Source of the DNA: an uncultured Aquitalea sp.
GTDB taxonomy: Bacteria > Pseudomonadota > Gammaproteobacteria > Burkholderiales > Chromobacteriaceae
Direction of reading: 5' to 3'
Assembly (NCBI RefSeq): GCF_945957525.1
Contig: NZ_CAMFLA010000016.1
Span: 1 to 64,000 of the forward strand
Length of the DNA stretch: 64,000 nt
This document shows, piece after piece, positions 51,914 through 61,134 of the stretch. The stretch's first letter is position 1, and each line of letters starts with the position of its first letter. The position numbers and the translations under genes were made by a program. Under the pieces are notes generated by a model. It was not told the origin of the DNA and ran no database searches. It worked only from the letters and a program-made list of their open reading frames with translations.

Positions 51914-52776
51914 GATTCGCATTCGCCCTACTTTGGCTGCTACGACTGCTGCCGATGTCGGTCATCGGCCTGCTGGCCACTTTGCTGGGCCGGCTTGCCT
52001 ATCTGTTGGCCGGTGAACGCCGCCGCGTCGGCATGATCAACCTCGGCTTGTGCTTCCCGGAGATGTCCGATACCGAGAAGCGCCGCTTGCTGAAGGCCCA
52101 CTTCGCCTACATGATCCGCATGGTGCTGGAGTACGGCGTGTGCTGGTGGAGCGACGCCAGGCGCATCGACAACTTGGTCACCATCAAGAACCTGCACATT
52201 GTTGAAGAACTGCGCGCCAAGGGCGAGGACATCATCTTGTTCTACCCGCACTTTGTCGGCTTTGAAATGTGCGTCTTTGCCCTGAACCAGCATTTGCCGC
52301 TGGTTAGCGTGTATTCACAGCAGAAGAATGACACGCTGGACGAACAGATCTACAAAGGCCGGCAGCGTTACAACAATGCGTTCATTGTGCCGCGCAAAGA
52401 CGGCTTGCGCCCTATCGTCAAAGCGATGCGCAAGGACCACACGCCCTTTCTTTATCTGCCGGATCAGGATTTCGGCGCCCGCGACTCGGTCTTCGTCAAA
52501 TTCTTCAATACCGAGGCCGCCACCATTACCGGCTTGTCCCGCATCAGCCAGTTGGCCAAGGCCCGCGTCGTGCCCACCATCGCCCGCCGGGTGGGCAACC
52601 GGTTCGAGCTGGAATTCTATCCCGCTTGGGAAAACTTCCCTTCGGCCGACGTTGTTGCCGACACGCGCAGAATGAACGCCTTTCTTGAGGATCGCATCCG
52701 GGAAATCCCCGAACAGTATTTCTGGCTGCACAAGCGCTTCAAAACCCGCCCGGAAGGCGAGCCCCGCGTCTACTGA
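51910..52776 (+). CDS. LpxL/LpxM-family lipid A acyltransferase (HX4E)
   Basis: A 288-residue partner of the preceding gene. The motif is PHFVGFE (His114, Glu119), with VSVYSQQKNDTLDEQIYKGRQRYN, FLYLPDQDFGARDSVFVKFF and the C-terminal EQYFWLHKRFKTRP typical of LpxL/LpxM. The start is fixed by the ATGA overlap, so translation is coupled to the first gene. Likely adds the second laurate or myristate to lipid A; exact regiochemistry is inference. Confidence 0.88.
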   Translation: MRFAFALLWLLRLLPMSVIGLLATLLGRLAYLLAGERRRVGMINLGLCFPEMSDTEKRRLLKAHFAYMIRMVLEYGVCWWSDARRIDNLVTIKNLHIVEELRAKGEDIILFYPHFVGFEMCVFALNQHLPLVSVYSQQKNDTLDEQIYKGRQRYNNAFIVPRKDGLRPIVKAMRKDHTPFLYLPDQDFGARDSVFVKFFNTEAATITGLSRISQLAKARVVPTIARRVGNRFELEFYPAWENFPSADVVADTRRMNAFLEDRIREIPEQYFWLHKRFKTRPEGEPRVY

Positions 52777-52819
52777 GCATCCTCCCACGCGCTTCCGCGT
52801 GCCTTGCCCCGGTCCAACA

Positions 52820-52841
52820 GCCCGCTATGCGGGCTTTTTGA
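52820..52841 (+). terminator. Terminator after the acyltransferase pair
   Basis: AGCCCGC-TAT-GCGGGCT followed by TTTTG. The 310 bases from 52842 to 53150 between this and the DUF2818 terminator show no gene that I trust and no repeats. Confidence 0.8.
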
Positions 52842-53150
52842 TTTTGCCAGAGCAAAACGTCTCGCCATGCCTTGCAAGCGCAGAGCATGATTCCTTCCGG
52901 CATTTCGCTGTCAACAGACAGACTGATGCTACCGCGCCCCCGCAGCGGCAGTGAATCGCCAACACGGAATGATTCACGATGACACCCCCTCATCAGAGTC
53001 GCAGCAAGCACTGCCTGTCTATGCCTGCCGACCATATCGTTGTCCGGCAACAGAATGCCCGACGAACGTGCCTCAATCCTTATCAAGGGCATTGCCAGCC
53101 TTGTAGAGAAGACGGTGTGACGAGCATGTAGGTGCCAGATCCCGGAATGC

Positions 53151-53174
53151 AAAAAAGCGCTGCCGAGGCAGCGC
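53151..53174 (-). terminator. Terminator of the nuo-DUF2818 operon
   Basis: GCGCTGCC-GA-GGCAGCGC; on the minus strand the stem runs into TTTTTT. It is 26 bases past the DUF2818 stop and is the first strong terminator after nuoN. Confidence 0.85.
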
Positions 53175-53200
53175 TTTCACAGACGATTCACAAGTTGGCG

Positions 53201-53497
53201 TCAGTGGGCCGGTTTACGCCAGAAGTATCGATAAACGAAACCGGGAAAACCGAAAACCAGAAACAAGGCCACCGTAGTGACATAGAACTGCCAGTTCTGA
53301 CTTTGCACCGGCATCTCGCGCCCTTCCAGAAAGCGTGCGAACAGACCAACCAGCAAAAACAGCGCCGCCAGCTCCAGCAGCTGCCAACCGAAATGCTTGC
53401 GCGCCAGCTTCACCACCCCGGCAAATCGAGTAGTGATGAAAGGCAGGTTGGCGGCCAGAAAAGCGACCAGAAGCAGAGTGACGACACTGGCTTGCAT
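53201..53497 (-). CDS. DUF2818 family membrane protein
   Basis: A 98-residue protein with about three membrane helices (1-20, 38-58, 70-90) and ending FRYFWRKPAH-like (YRYFWRKPAH). The NLPF segment near residue 17 and FPGFVYRYFW fit DUF2818, a family of betaproteobacteria found next to nuoN. Function unknown; conservation beside nuo suggests a link to complex I, by inference. It lies 13 bases after nuoN and before the operon's terminator. Confidence 0.82.
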   Translation of the reverse strand: MQASVVTLLLVAFLAANLPFITTRFAGVVKLARKHFGWQLLELAALFLLVGLFARFLEGREMPVQSQNWQFYVTTVALFLVFGFPGFVYRYFWRKPAH

Positions 53498-53510
53498 GTG
53501 AATTTCCTTG

Positions 53511-54965
53511 TCAGATGGCGCTAAGCGAATGTTTCATCGCTTCGACGCACAACACAACCAGACGTTCCGGCATCACACCCAGCACCAGCAAAGCCAGCCC
53601 ATTGACGGACAACACCAGCTTCATGTCGGCGCGCATCACGATTGCGGAGCTATCCTGCGCATCGTCAAAGTAAATGTTCTTCACTACACGCAGGTAGTAG
53701 AAGGCACCAATCAGCGACATCATCACCGCCACGATAGCCAACCAGTACAGATGGATATCCACAATGGCCTTGATTACCGACAGCTTGGCATAGAAACCTG
53801 CCAGCGGCGGAATGCCTGCCATGGAGAACATGGTGAGCAGCATCAGGAAGGCGTACCAGCTGTTGCGACCGTTCAGACCCTTCAGATCATCCAGGGTTTC
53901 GCATTCGAAGCCTGCGCGGGACAGACCCAGCAGAATGCCGAAGCTCACCATGGACATCAGGACATAAACAATGGCGTAGAACAGCGCGGACGCATAGCCG
54001 TCGGCAGTGCCTGCAATCAGACCCAGCAGCAGGAAGCCCATGTGGGAGATGGTGGAGTAAGCCAGCATGCGCTTGAGGTTGGTCTGCGCGATAGCCGTGA
54101 CGTTGCCGATGGCCATCGACAGTACCGCCACCAGCGCCAGCATGCCCTGCCACTGATCAACCATGGCATCCAGGCCTTGCACCAGAATACGCAGTACAAA
54201 GACGAAAGCAGCCAGCTTGGGCGCAGCGCCCACCATCAGCGTGACGGCAGTCGGCGAGCCTTGGTAAACGTCAGGCACCCACATGTGGAACGGCACCGTA
54301 CCCAGCTTGAAGCACAGACCCGCCACGATGAACACCAGACCGAACACCAGCAGCATGCCGTTGGCATTGTGCGACTTGATAGCCTTGGCCACGCCAGCCA
54401 GCTCCATGGTGCCGGTAGCGCCATAGATCATCGAAATGCCGTAGAGCAGCAGACCGGATGCCAGCGCGCCCAGTACGAAGTACTTCATGGCAGCTTCGGT
54501 CGCCTTCACCGAGTCGCGCTGCAGCGCGATCAGCGAATACAGCGACAGGGACAGCAGCTCAAGACCCATGTACAGGGAGACGAAGTGCGAAGCCGACACC
54601 ATCATGTTCATGCCGAGCAGCGCGAACAGGGACATGGTGAAGAATTCGCCGCGGAACAGGCCGCGTGTCTCGTTGTACTGGCGGGTATAAACCAGCACGA
54701 CGGCGGTAGCGCCGTACATGCACAGTTTGATCAGCGCGGACAACGCGTCATTGACGAACATGCCGGAGAAAGTGTGCTCCGGCACCGGCGCGTAAGTGTA
54801 AACCTGCAGACCGGCACAAATGGCGATGGTCAGCAAAGTCAGCCCGTAGGTGATACACCGCTTGGCGTCCGAAATGAAGAGATCGAGCATGAGGATGACC
54901 AGCACCGCCGCGATCATGAAGATCTCCGGCAAGGCAGGCATCAGGTTCAGATCAGCCCAGTTCAT
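53511..54965 (-). CDS. nuoN: NADH-quinone oxidoreductase subunit N
   Basis: A 484-residue antiporter-like subunit of the complex I membrane arm with about 14 helices. The proton-channel block LKRMLAYSTISHMGFLLLG (split by residue positions about 300-318) and ELLSLSLYSLIAL with the conserved Glu-Leu are visible. Last nuo gene, 18 bases after nuoM. Start MNWADLNLMPALPEIFM is typical. Confidence 0.96.
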   Translation of the reverse strand: MNWADLNLMPALPEIFMIAAVLVILMLDLFISDAKRCITYGLTLLTIAICAGLQVYTYAPVPEHTFSGMFVNDALSALIKLCMYGATAVVLVYTRQYNETRGLFRGEFFTMSLFALLGMNMMVSASHFVSLYMGLELLSLSLYSLIALQRDSVKATEAAMKYFVLGALASGLLLYGISMIYGATGTMELAGVAKAIKSHNANGMLLVFGLVFIVAGLCFKLGTVPFHMWVPDVYQGSPTAVTLMVGAAPKLAAFVFVLRILVQGLDAMVDQWQGMLALVAVLSMAIGNVTAIAQTNLKRMLAYSTISHMGFLLLGLIAGTADGYASALFYAIVYVLMSMVSFGILLGLSRAGFECETLDDLKGLNGRNSWYAFLMLLTMFSMAGIPPLAGFYAKLSVIKAIVDIHLYWLAIVAVMMSLIGAFYYLRVVKNIYFDDAQDSSAIVMRADMKLVLSVNGLALLVLGVMPERLVVLCVEAMKHSLSAI

Positions 54966-54983
54966 TGATATTTCCTTATCGCC

Positions 54984-56486
54984 TTAGAGCTTGGTCTGCG
55001 CAACATGCGCAATCAGGTCATTGACAGCCAAGTGCATCTTGGCAACGAAAGCCTGCGGGTAGAGACCCATGCCCAGCACAGCCAGGGCCAGCACAGCCAG
55101 CACTAGGAATTCGCGCTTATTGACGTCGGACATTTCCTCAACATGCGAGTTGGCAACTTCGCCGAAGATCACGCGCTTGTACATCCACAGGGTGTAGGCG
55201 GCGCCGAAGATCAGCGTGGTGGCGGCCAATGCCGCGTACCAGAAGTTCACTTGCACGGCGCCCATGATCACCATGAACTCGCCGGCAAAGCCGGACGTGG
55301 CCGGCAGACCGGAGTTGGCCATGGCGAACAGCATCATGAAGGCGGCAAAGATGGGCATCTTGTTGGCCACGCCGCCGTAGTCGGCGATGTTGCGGCTGTG
55401 CACACGGTCGTACATCACACCAATGCAGAAGAACATGCCGGCGGAAACAAAGCCGTGCGACACCATTTGCACCAGCGCGCCTTCTACCGCCCACTGGTTC
55501 AGATGCGAACCCGTGAACATGAACAGACCCAGCGTGACGAAACCCATGTGAGAAATGGAGGAGTAAGCCACCAGTTTCTTCATGTCGCTTTGCACCAGCG
55601 CCACCAGACCAATGTACACCACGGCCACCAGCGACAGCACCACCATGATGGTGGACAGCTCGCGGGCCGCGTCCGGCAGGATGGGCAGCGCGAATCGCAG
55701 GAAACCGTAGGCGCCGATCTTCAGCGTGATGGCGGCCAGCACCATGGAACCACCGGTCGGCGCTTCCACGTGAGCGTCAGGCAACCAGGTGTGTACCGGC
55801 CACATCGGCACCTTCACCGCGAAGGACAGGAAGAAGGCGATGAACAGCAGGATCTGCACGTGCAGCGGGATCTTGGCGATCGCCTGGAACGCCTGGATGT
55901 CAAAGGTCTTGCCTGCCTGGAAATACAGGTAGATCAGCGCAACCAGCATCAACAACGAGCCCAGCAGGGTGTACAGGAAGAACTTGATCGAAGCGTAAAC
56001 GCGGCGCGGCCCCCCCCAGACACCGATGATCAGGTACATCGGGATCAGCATGCCTTCGAAGAAGACATAGAACAGGATGGCGTCCAGCGCGGCAAACGCA
56101 CCGTTGATCAGCCCCGACATGATCAGGAAGGCGGCCATGTACTGAGCAACGCGCTTCTGAATTACTTCCCAGCCCGCCAGCACCACCATCAGCGTGGTGA
56201 AGCTGTTGAGGATTACGAACAGCATGGAGATGCCATCCACGCCCAGGCTGTAGCGAATGCCGAAGGAGTCGATCCACGGCAGGTTTTCGGCAAACTGCAT
56301 GCCGCCGTTCAGATTGTCGAAGCCGCAATACAAGGGCACGGACAGCAGGAATCCGGCCAGCGCACCCGCCACGGCGATCCAGCGAGCCAATGTGGCACGC
56401 TGGTCTCCCCCCGTGGCCAGCACCAGCAAGCCGGCCACGATCGGGGTCCAGATCACCAGACTTAACTGATTAGTGAACATAGTCAA
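54984..56486 (-). CDS. nuoM: NADH-quinone oxidoreductase subunit M
   Basis: A 500-residue antiporter-like subunit of the proton-pumping arm. The segments FEGMLIPMYLIIG with the conserved Glu, WPVHTWLPDAHVEAPTGGSM and KKLVAYSSISHMGFV with the channel Lys and His are typical of the family. It follows nuoL by 37 bases and has 14 helices. No oddities. Confidence 0.97.
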   Translation of the reverse strand: MTMFTNQLSLVIWTPIVAGLLVLATGGDQRATLARWIAVAGALAGFLLSVPLYCGFDNLNGGMQFAENLPWIDSFGIRYSLGVDGISMLFVILNSFTTLMVVLAGWEVIQKRVAQYMAAFLIMSGLINGAFAALDAILFYVFFEGMLIPMYLIIGVWGGPRRVYASIKFFLYTLLGSLLMLVALIYLYFQAGKTFDIQAFQAIAKIPLHVQILLFIAFFLSFAVKVPMWPVHTWLPDAHVEAPTGGSMVLAAITLKIGAYGFLRFALPILPDAARELSTIMVVLSLVAVVYIGLVALVQSDMKKLVAYSSISHMGFVTLGLFMFTGSHLNQWAVEGALVQMVSHGFVSAGMFFCIGVMYDRVHSRNIADYGGVANKMPIFAAFMMLFAMANSGLPATSGFAGEFMVIMGAVQVNFWYAALAATTLIFGAAYTLWMYKRVIFGEVANSHVEEMSDVNKREFLVLAVLALAVLGMGLYPQAFVAKMHLAVNDLIAHVAQTKL

Positions 56487-56523
56487 AACCTAAGTTGTTA
56501 TTCCGATTCCAGAGTTCTGGACC

Positions 56524-58557
56524 TTAGCGGGCGATGATCTGCCAGAACCAGAGCGACATCAGCCCCAGCACACCGATGATCATCGTCGTGGCGTAACTGT
56601 AGATGAAGCCGGTCTGCAGCTTGCGCACCACCTTGGAGACGGCGCCAACCAGCTTGGCCGTGCCGTTCACCACCAGACCATCAATCAACAGCATATCGCC
56701 CACCTTCCAGAAGAAGGTGCCCAGCGCGCGGGAGCCCTTGGCGAACACGTTGAAATAGAGATCGTCCATGTAGTACTTGTTTTCCAGCACGGTGTTGACC
56801 GCACTAAAGTTCTTCTTGATGGCCGCGGGAATCTGCGGGGCCTTCATGTAGAAGAACCAGGCCGTCACCACACCGGCCAACGCCAGAATGAACGGCAGGC
56901 TGGTAAAGGAGTGCAGGCCCATGGCGACGGCGCCGTGGAACTCATGCTTCAATTCTTCCATGCCCGGATGCAGTTCCGCGTTAACGGAAATGACGCCGTC
57001 AAAGAAATGGCCATACAACAGCGGTTCGATGGCGAAGAAGCCCACCAGCACCGACGGAATAGCCAGCATCAGCAACGGGAAGGTAACCACCCACGGACTT
57101 TCATGCGGCTTGTCGTTCGGGCCCAGACCGTGATGATGGTCGTGATCGTCATGACCATGATCGTGATGATCATCCTTCTTCTCCATCCAGCGTTCCTTGC
57201 CATGGAAAACCAGGAAGTACATGCGGAAAGAGTAGAAGGCGGTCACAAACACACCAGCGATGACTGCGAAGTAGGCAAAACCGGCTGCCGGCAGATGCGA
57301 GACCTGCACCACTTCAATGATCGAGTCCTTGGAGTAGAAGCCGGAGAAGAACGGCGTGCCGATCAGCGCCAGCGAGCCCAGCAGCGAGGTCAGCCAGGTG
57401 ATGGGCATGTACTTGCGCAGACCGCCCATATTGCGCATATCCTGGTCATGGTGCATGCCGATGATCACAGAGCCGGCGGCAAGGAACAGCAGCGCCTTGA
57501 AGAAGGCGTGCGTCATCACGTGGAACATGGCCACGGAGTAGGCCGAAGCGCCCAGCGCTACCGTCATGTAACCCAGCTGCGACAGGGTAGAGTAAGCCAC
57601 CACCCGCTTGATGTCGTTTTGCACGATGCCGAGGAAGCCCATGAACAGCGCCGTGATGGAACCAGCCACCATCACCACGTTCAGCGCGGTGTCGGACAGC
57701 TCGTACAGCGGGCTCATGCGCGACACCATGAAGATGCCGGCCGTCACCATGGTGGCGGCGTGGATCAGCGCGGAGATCGGGGTCGGGCCTTCCATGGAGT
57801 CCGGCAGCCAGACGTGCAGCGGGAACTGAGCCGACTTACCCATCGCGCCGATGAACAGCAGGATGCAAGTGACCGACAACAGAGACCACTCAACGCCGGG
57901 GATGATCTGCACGGTCTTGTGCGCCAGCGCCGGAGCGGCTGCGAACACATCGCTGTAGTTCAGCGAACCGCCGAAGTAGGCCAGCACCATGCCGATGCCC
58001 AACAGGAAGCCGAAGTCACCCACGCGGTTGACCAGAAAGGCCTTCAGGTTGGCGAAGATGGCGGTCGGGCGCTTGAACCAGAAGCCGATCAGCAGATAGG
58101 ACACCAAGCCCACCGCTTCCCAACCGAAGAAGAGCTGGATGAAGTTGTTGCTCATCACCAGCATCAGCATCGAGAAGGTAAACAGCGAGATGTAGCTGAA
58201 GAAGCGTTGATAACCCGGGTCTTCCTGCATGTAGCCGATGGTGTAGATATGCACCATCAGCGACACGAAGGTCACGACCACCAGCATCATCGCGGTCAGC
58301 GAATCTACCAGGAAGCCTACGGAGAACTCATAGCCCCCCACAGTCAGCCAGGTGTAGACCGGCGCATTGAAAACTTCTGCCTGCCCGGTAAGGAAGGCAT
58401 AAAGTACCTTGAGGGACAGGGCAGCCGATACGCCCACGCCGAGAATGGTCACGACGTGGGAAGCGCGGCGGCCGATCGCCCATCCAAACAAGCCTGCGAT
58501 GATGGATCCCACCAGCGGTGAGAGCGCAATCAGCAGGTATAAGCTTTTCATATCCAT
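56524..58557 (-). CDS. nuoL: NADH-quinone oxidoreductase subunit L
   Basis: A 677-residue subunit with the antiporter core plus the long lateral helix at the C-terminus. SAQFPLHVWLPDSMEGPTPISALIHAATMV and the DIKRVVAYSTLSQLGYM channel block are clear (each spread over about 20-30 residues). A His/Asp-rich stretch KKDDHHDHGHDDHDHHHG lies at about residues 459-477 in a predicted cytoplasmic loop. It could bind metals or be a tolerated linker. Start MDMKSLYLLIALSPL. Confidence 0.97.
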   Translation of the reverse strand: MDMKSLYLLIALSPLVGSIIAGLFGWAIGRRASHVVTILGVGVSAALSLKVLYAFLTGQAEVFNAPVYTWLTVGGYEFSVGFLVDSLTAMMLVVVTFVSLMVHIYTIGYMQEDPGYQRFFSYISLFTFSMLMLVMSNNFIQLFFGWEAVGLVSYLLIGFWFKRPTAIFANLKAFLVNRVGDFGFLLGIGMVLAYFGGSLNYSDVFAAAPALAHKTVQIIPGVEWSLLSVTCILLFIGAMGKSAQFPLHVWLPDSMEGPTPISALIHAATMVTAGIFMVSRMSPLYELSDTALNVVMVAGSITALFMGFLGIVQNDIKRVVAYSTLSQLGYMTVALGASAYSVAMFHVMTHAFFKALLFLAAGSVIIGMHHDQDMRNMGGLRKYMPITWLTSLLGSLALIGTPFFSGFYSKDSIIEVVQVSHLPAAGFAYFAVIAGVFVTAFYSFRMYFLVFHGKERWMEKKDDHHDHGHDDHDHHHGLGPNDKPHESPWVVTFPLLMLAIPSVLVGFFAIEPLLYGHFFDGVISVNAELHPGMEELKHEFHGAVAMGLHSFTSLPFILALAGVVTAWFFYMKAPQIPAAIKKNFSAVNTVLENKYYMDDLYFNVFAKGSRALGTFFWKVGDMLLIDGLVVNGTAKLVGAVSKVVRKLQTGFIYSYATTMIIGVLGLMSLWFWQIIAR

Positions 58558-58592
58558 GCTTGTGTGCTTTGCAGTTTGGTATCCGGTTTGCC

Positions 58593-58898
58593 TTAGCCTT
58601 TGAGGCTGCCCAAGTCTTCAACATTGATGGTGCGCAAATTGCGGAACAGCACCACCAGGATCGCGAGGCCGATCGCCGATTCGGCGGCCGCCACGGTCAG
58701 GATGAAGAAGACGAAAATCTGGCCTGCGGTATCCGACAGGTAATGCGAGAAGGCAATGAAGTTGAAATTCACTGCCAGCAGCATCAGCTCGATGGCCATC
58801 AACAGTACGATCAGGTTCTTCCGGTTGAGGAAGATGCCCAGCACGCTGATGGCAAACAGGATAGCGGCCAGCACCAGGAAGTGAGTCAGTGTCAGCAC
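58593..58898 (-). CDS. nuoK: NADH-quinone oxidoreductase subunit K
   Basis: A 101-residue, three-helix subunit. The conserved membrane glutamates are in [12 protein letters not shown] and [13 protein letters not shown], both needed for proton pumping in the E channel. It lies 35 bases after nuoL's start boundary and 26 after nuoJ. Length is typical. Confidence 0.96.
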   Translation of the reverse strand: MLTLTHFLVLAAILFAISVLGIFLNRKNLIVLLMAIELMLLAVNFNFIAFSHYLSDTAGQIFVFFILTVAAAESAIGLAILVVLFRNLRTINVEDLGSLKG

Positions 58899-58924
58899 GG
58901 TTCCTCCCTTATGTTGTTCGGCCG

Positions 58925-59569
58925 TCAGGCCTGTTGCTCACCGGATTCGGCCGCGTCGGCCGCTTCCACGTTCTTTTCCGCCTGCATCTTTACGATGCGA
59001 ACGCGGTCGTTGCGACGGATCTTGACCTGATCGGCCGGGTCCACCACCTTGGTGTCCTTGCGGCTGCGCATGGTCAGGCCGATCGCGGCCACCATCGCCA
59101 ACAGCAACACTACCGCCGCCAGTTCAAACGGCAGCAAATAAGTGGTGTACAGCAGGCGACCCAGCACCTTCACGTTGCTGGCGTCGGCCGCCAGCGGCGC
59201 GGCGGCCTTGAATTCGCCCAAGCCGGTATGCTGGTTGGTCAGGATCAGCACCATCTCGAAAGCCATGATCAGCGCCACGGTCGCGGCGACGGGAAGATTG
59301 CGCCAGAACCCCTCGCGCAGCTTTTCCACGTTGATGTCCAGCATCATCACCACGAACAAGAACAGCACCATCACTGCGCCCACGTACACGAGTACTAGCG
59401 TGATGGCGAGGAACTCGGACTGCAGCAACAGCCAGTGGCCCGCGCTGGTGAAGAAAGCCAACACCAGATACAGCACGGCGTGTACCGGGTTCTTGGCCGT
59501 CACCACCCGTACAGCCGCAAACAGCAGCACGGCGGACAGGATGTAAAAAATTACGGTCGTAATGTCCAT
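58925..59569 (-). CDS. nuoJ: NADH-quinone oxidoreductase subunit J
   Basis: A 214-residue, five-helix subunit. [23 protein letters not shown] and [19 protein letters not shown], which contains the pi-bulge region, are diagnostic (each about 20 residues, not quoted further). The C-terminal tail from residue 175 is longer, charged and poorly conserved in character. It overlaps no neighbour; nuoI lies 9 bases upstream. Confidence 0.95.
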   Translation of the reverse strand: MDITTVIFYILSAVLLFAAVRVVTAKNPVHAVLYLVLAFFTSAGHWLLLQSEFLAITLVLVYVGAVMVLFLFVVMMLDINVEKLREGFWRNLPVAATVALIMAFEMVLILTNQHTGLGEFKAAAPLAADASNVKVLGRLLYTTYLLPFELAAVVLLLAMVAAIGLTMRSRKDTKVVDPADQVKIRRNDRVRIVKMQAEKNVEAADAAESGEQQA

Positions 59570-59578
59570 GAGGGCCCC

Positions 59579-60067
59579 TTAGCGATACTTGGCGTCCGCG
59601 GCCTTGCGGGCTGCGATCTCGGCCTCGTACTTGTCACCCACCGCCAACAGCATCGGCTTGGTGTAGTAGAGGTCGCCACGCTTTTCACCGTGGTATTCAA
59701 AGATGTGGGTCTCGACGATGGCGTCCACCGGGCAGGCTTCTTCACAGAAACCGCAGAAGATGCACTTGGTGAGGTCGATGTCGTAGCGCGAGGTGCGGCG
59801 GGTGCCGTCTTCGCGCTGTTCCGACTCGATCGAGATGGCCATGGCGGGGCAAACGGCCTCGCACAGCTTACAGGCGATGCAGCGCTCTTCGCCGTTGGCG
59901 TAACGACGCTGGGCGTGCAGGCCGCGGAAGCGCGGAGACAGCGGCGTCTTCTCTTCCGGGAACTGGACCGTGATCTTGCGGGCGAAGAAATAACGCCCGG
60001 TGAGCATCAGGCCCTTGACCAGCTCCACCAGCAGGAAGGTCTTGAAGAAATTGCGAATCGTATCCAT
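59579..60067 (-). CDS. nuoI: NADH-quinone oxidoreductase subunit I
   Basis: A 162-residue ferredoxin-like subunit that carries clusters N6a and N6b and links the peripheral arm to quinone. Two complete 4Fe-4S motifs: cysteines 63, 66, 69, 73 and 102, 105, 108, 112. The amphipathic N-terminal helix ([20 protein letters not shown]) lies on the membrane. The start is placed at MDTIRN since a longer frame would extend into nuoH. Confidence 0.97.
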   Translation of the reverse strand: MDTIRNFFKTFLLVELVKGLMLTGRYFFARKITVQFPEEKTPLSPRFRGLHAQRRYANGEERCIACKLCEAVCPAMAISIESEQREDGTRRTSRYDIDLTKCIFCGFCEEACPVDAIVETHIFEYHGEKRGDLYYTKPMLLAVGDKYEAEIAARKAADAKYR

Positions 60068-60084
60068 GTTCTTTCTCTCTCCCC

Positions 60085-61131
60085 TCACTTCCACAGCGAC
60101 AGCGGAGTCATCATCCACGCGCCGAGGACCAGGATCCAGACGAGGGTTACCGGGATGAACACTTTCCAGCCCAAGCGCATGATCTGGTCATAGCGGTAGC
60201 GCGGGAAGGTGGCGCGGAACCACAGGAAGCAGAACAGCACAAAGGCCATTTTCGCGGCCAGCCAGAAGAAACCGCCTGCGCCCAGCGGGCCCCAGCTTGC
60301 CGGGAACGGGGACAGCCAGCCACCCAAAAACAGCAGCGAAGTCAGCGCCGACACCAAAATCATGTTGGCGTATTCGGCGAGGAAGAACACCGCGAAGGCC
60401 ATGCCGGAGTATTCCACATGGAAACCGGCCACGATTTCAGACTCACCCTCCGCCACGTCGAACGGCGCGCGGTTGGTTTCAGCCACACCGGAGATCAGGT
60501 AGACGATGAACAGCGGGAACAGCGGCAACCAATTCCAGGAGAAGATGGATCCACCAGCGCGGCCCTGCGCCTGACTGTTGACGATGTCAACCAGGTTCAG
60601 ACTGCTGGACACCATTAGTACGCCTACCAGGGCAAAGCCCATGGCCAGTTCGTAAGATACGATCTGAGCCGCCGAGCGCATCGCACCGAGGAAGGAGTAC
60701 TTGGAGTTGCCCGCCCAACCGGCCACGATGATGCCGTAAACGCCGATGGAGGACAGCGCCAGGATGTACAACAACGAGGCGTTGATGTTGGCCAGCACCA
60801 GTTTGTCGGTGAAGGGAATCACCGCCCAAGCGGCAAGCGCCGGGCCGATCGCCAGCACCGGAGCCAGCAGGAACAGACCCTTGCTGGACTCGGCCGGCAG
60901 AATGATTTCCTTCATCAACAGTTTGATACCGTCAGCCAAGGGCTGCAGCAGGCCCAGAGGGCCTACCCGGTTGGGGCCGATACGGATTTGCATGTAGCCG
61001 ATCACCTTGCGCTCGGCGTAGGTGAGGTAGGCCACAGCAATCATCATCGGCGCCACGATGGCAATGATTTTCAGCAGGGTCCAGACGACGAGCCCGATTT
61101 CATTGCCGAGAATGCCTTGCAGGAACTCCAT
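60085..61131 (-). CDS. nuoH: NADH-quinone oxidoreductase subunit H
   Basis: A 348-residue membrane subunit that forms most of the quinone chamber. [33 protein letters not shown] (about 44-76) and [24 protein letters not shown] are signature blocks with the conserved acidic residues of the E channel. Eight helices. It begins 3 bases after nuoG ends. Typical length. Confidence 0.97.
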   Translation of the reverse strand: MEFLQGILGNEIGLVVWTLLKIIAIVAPMMIAVAYLTYAERKVIGYMQIRIGPNRVGPLGLLQPLADGIKLLMKEIILPAESSKGLFLLAPVLAIGPALAAWAVIPFTDKLVLANINASLLYILALSSIGVYGIIVAGWAGNSKYSFLGAMRSAAQIVSYELAMGFALVGVLMVSSSLNLVDIVNSQAQGRAGGSIFSWNWLPLFPLFIVYLISGVAETNRAPFDVAEGESEIVAGFHVEYSGMAFAVFFLAEYANMILVSALTSLLFLGGWLSPFPASWGPLGAGGFFWLAAKMAFVLFCFLWFRATFPRYRYDQIMRLGWKVFIPVTLVWILVLGAWMMTPLSLWK

Positions 61132-61134
61132 GTC

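Noticed and set aside
52739-53152. 137-codon minus-strand frame between the acyltransferases and DUF2818
   Set aside because: No family resemblance, Arg/Gly-rich, runs into the acyltransferase gene in antisense and crosses the terminator at 52820-52841.
53508-58521. Long plus-strand open frames opposite nuoN, nuoM and nuoL
   Set aside because: Gln/His/Arg-rich translations with no ribosome sites, mirror images of hydrophobic membrane proteins. The nuo genes explain the region.
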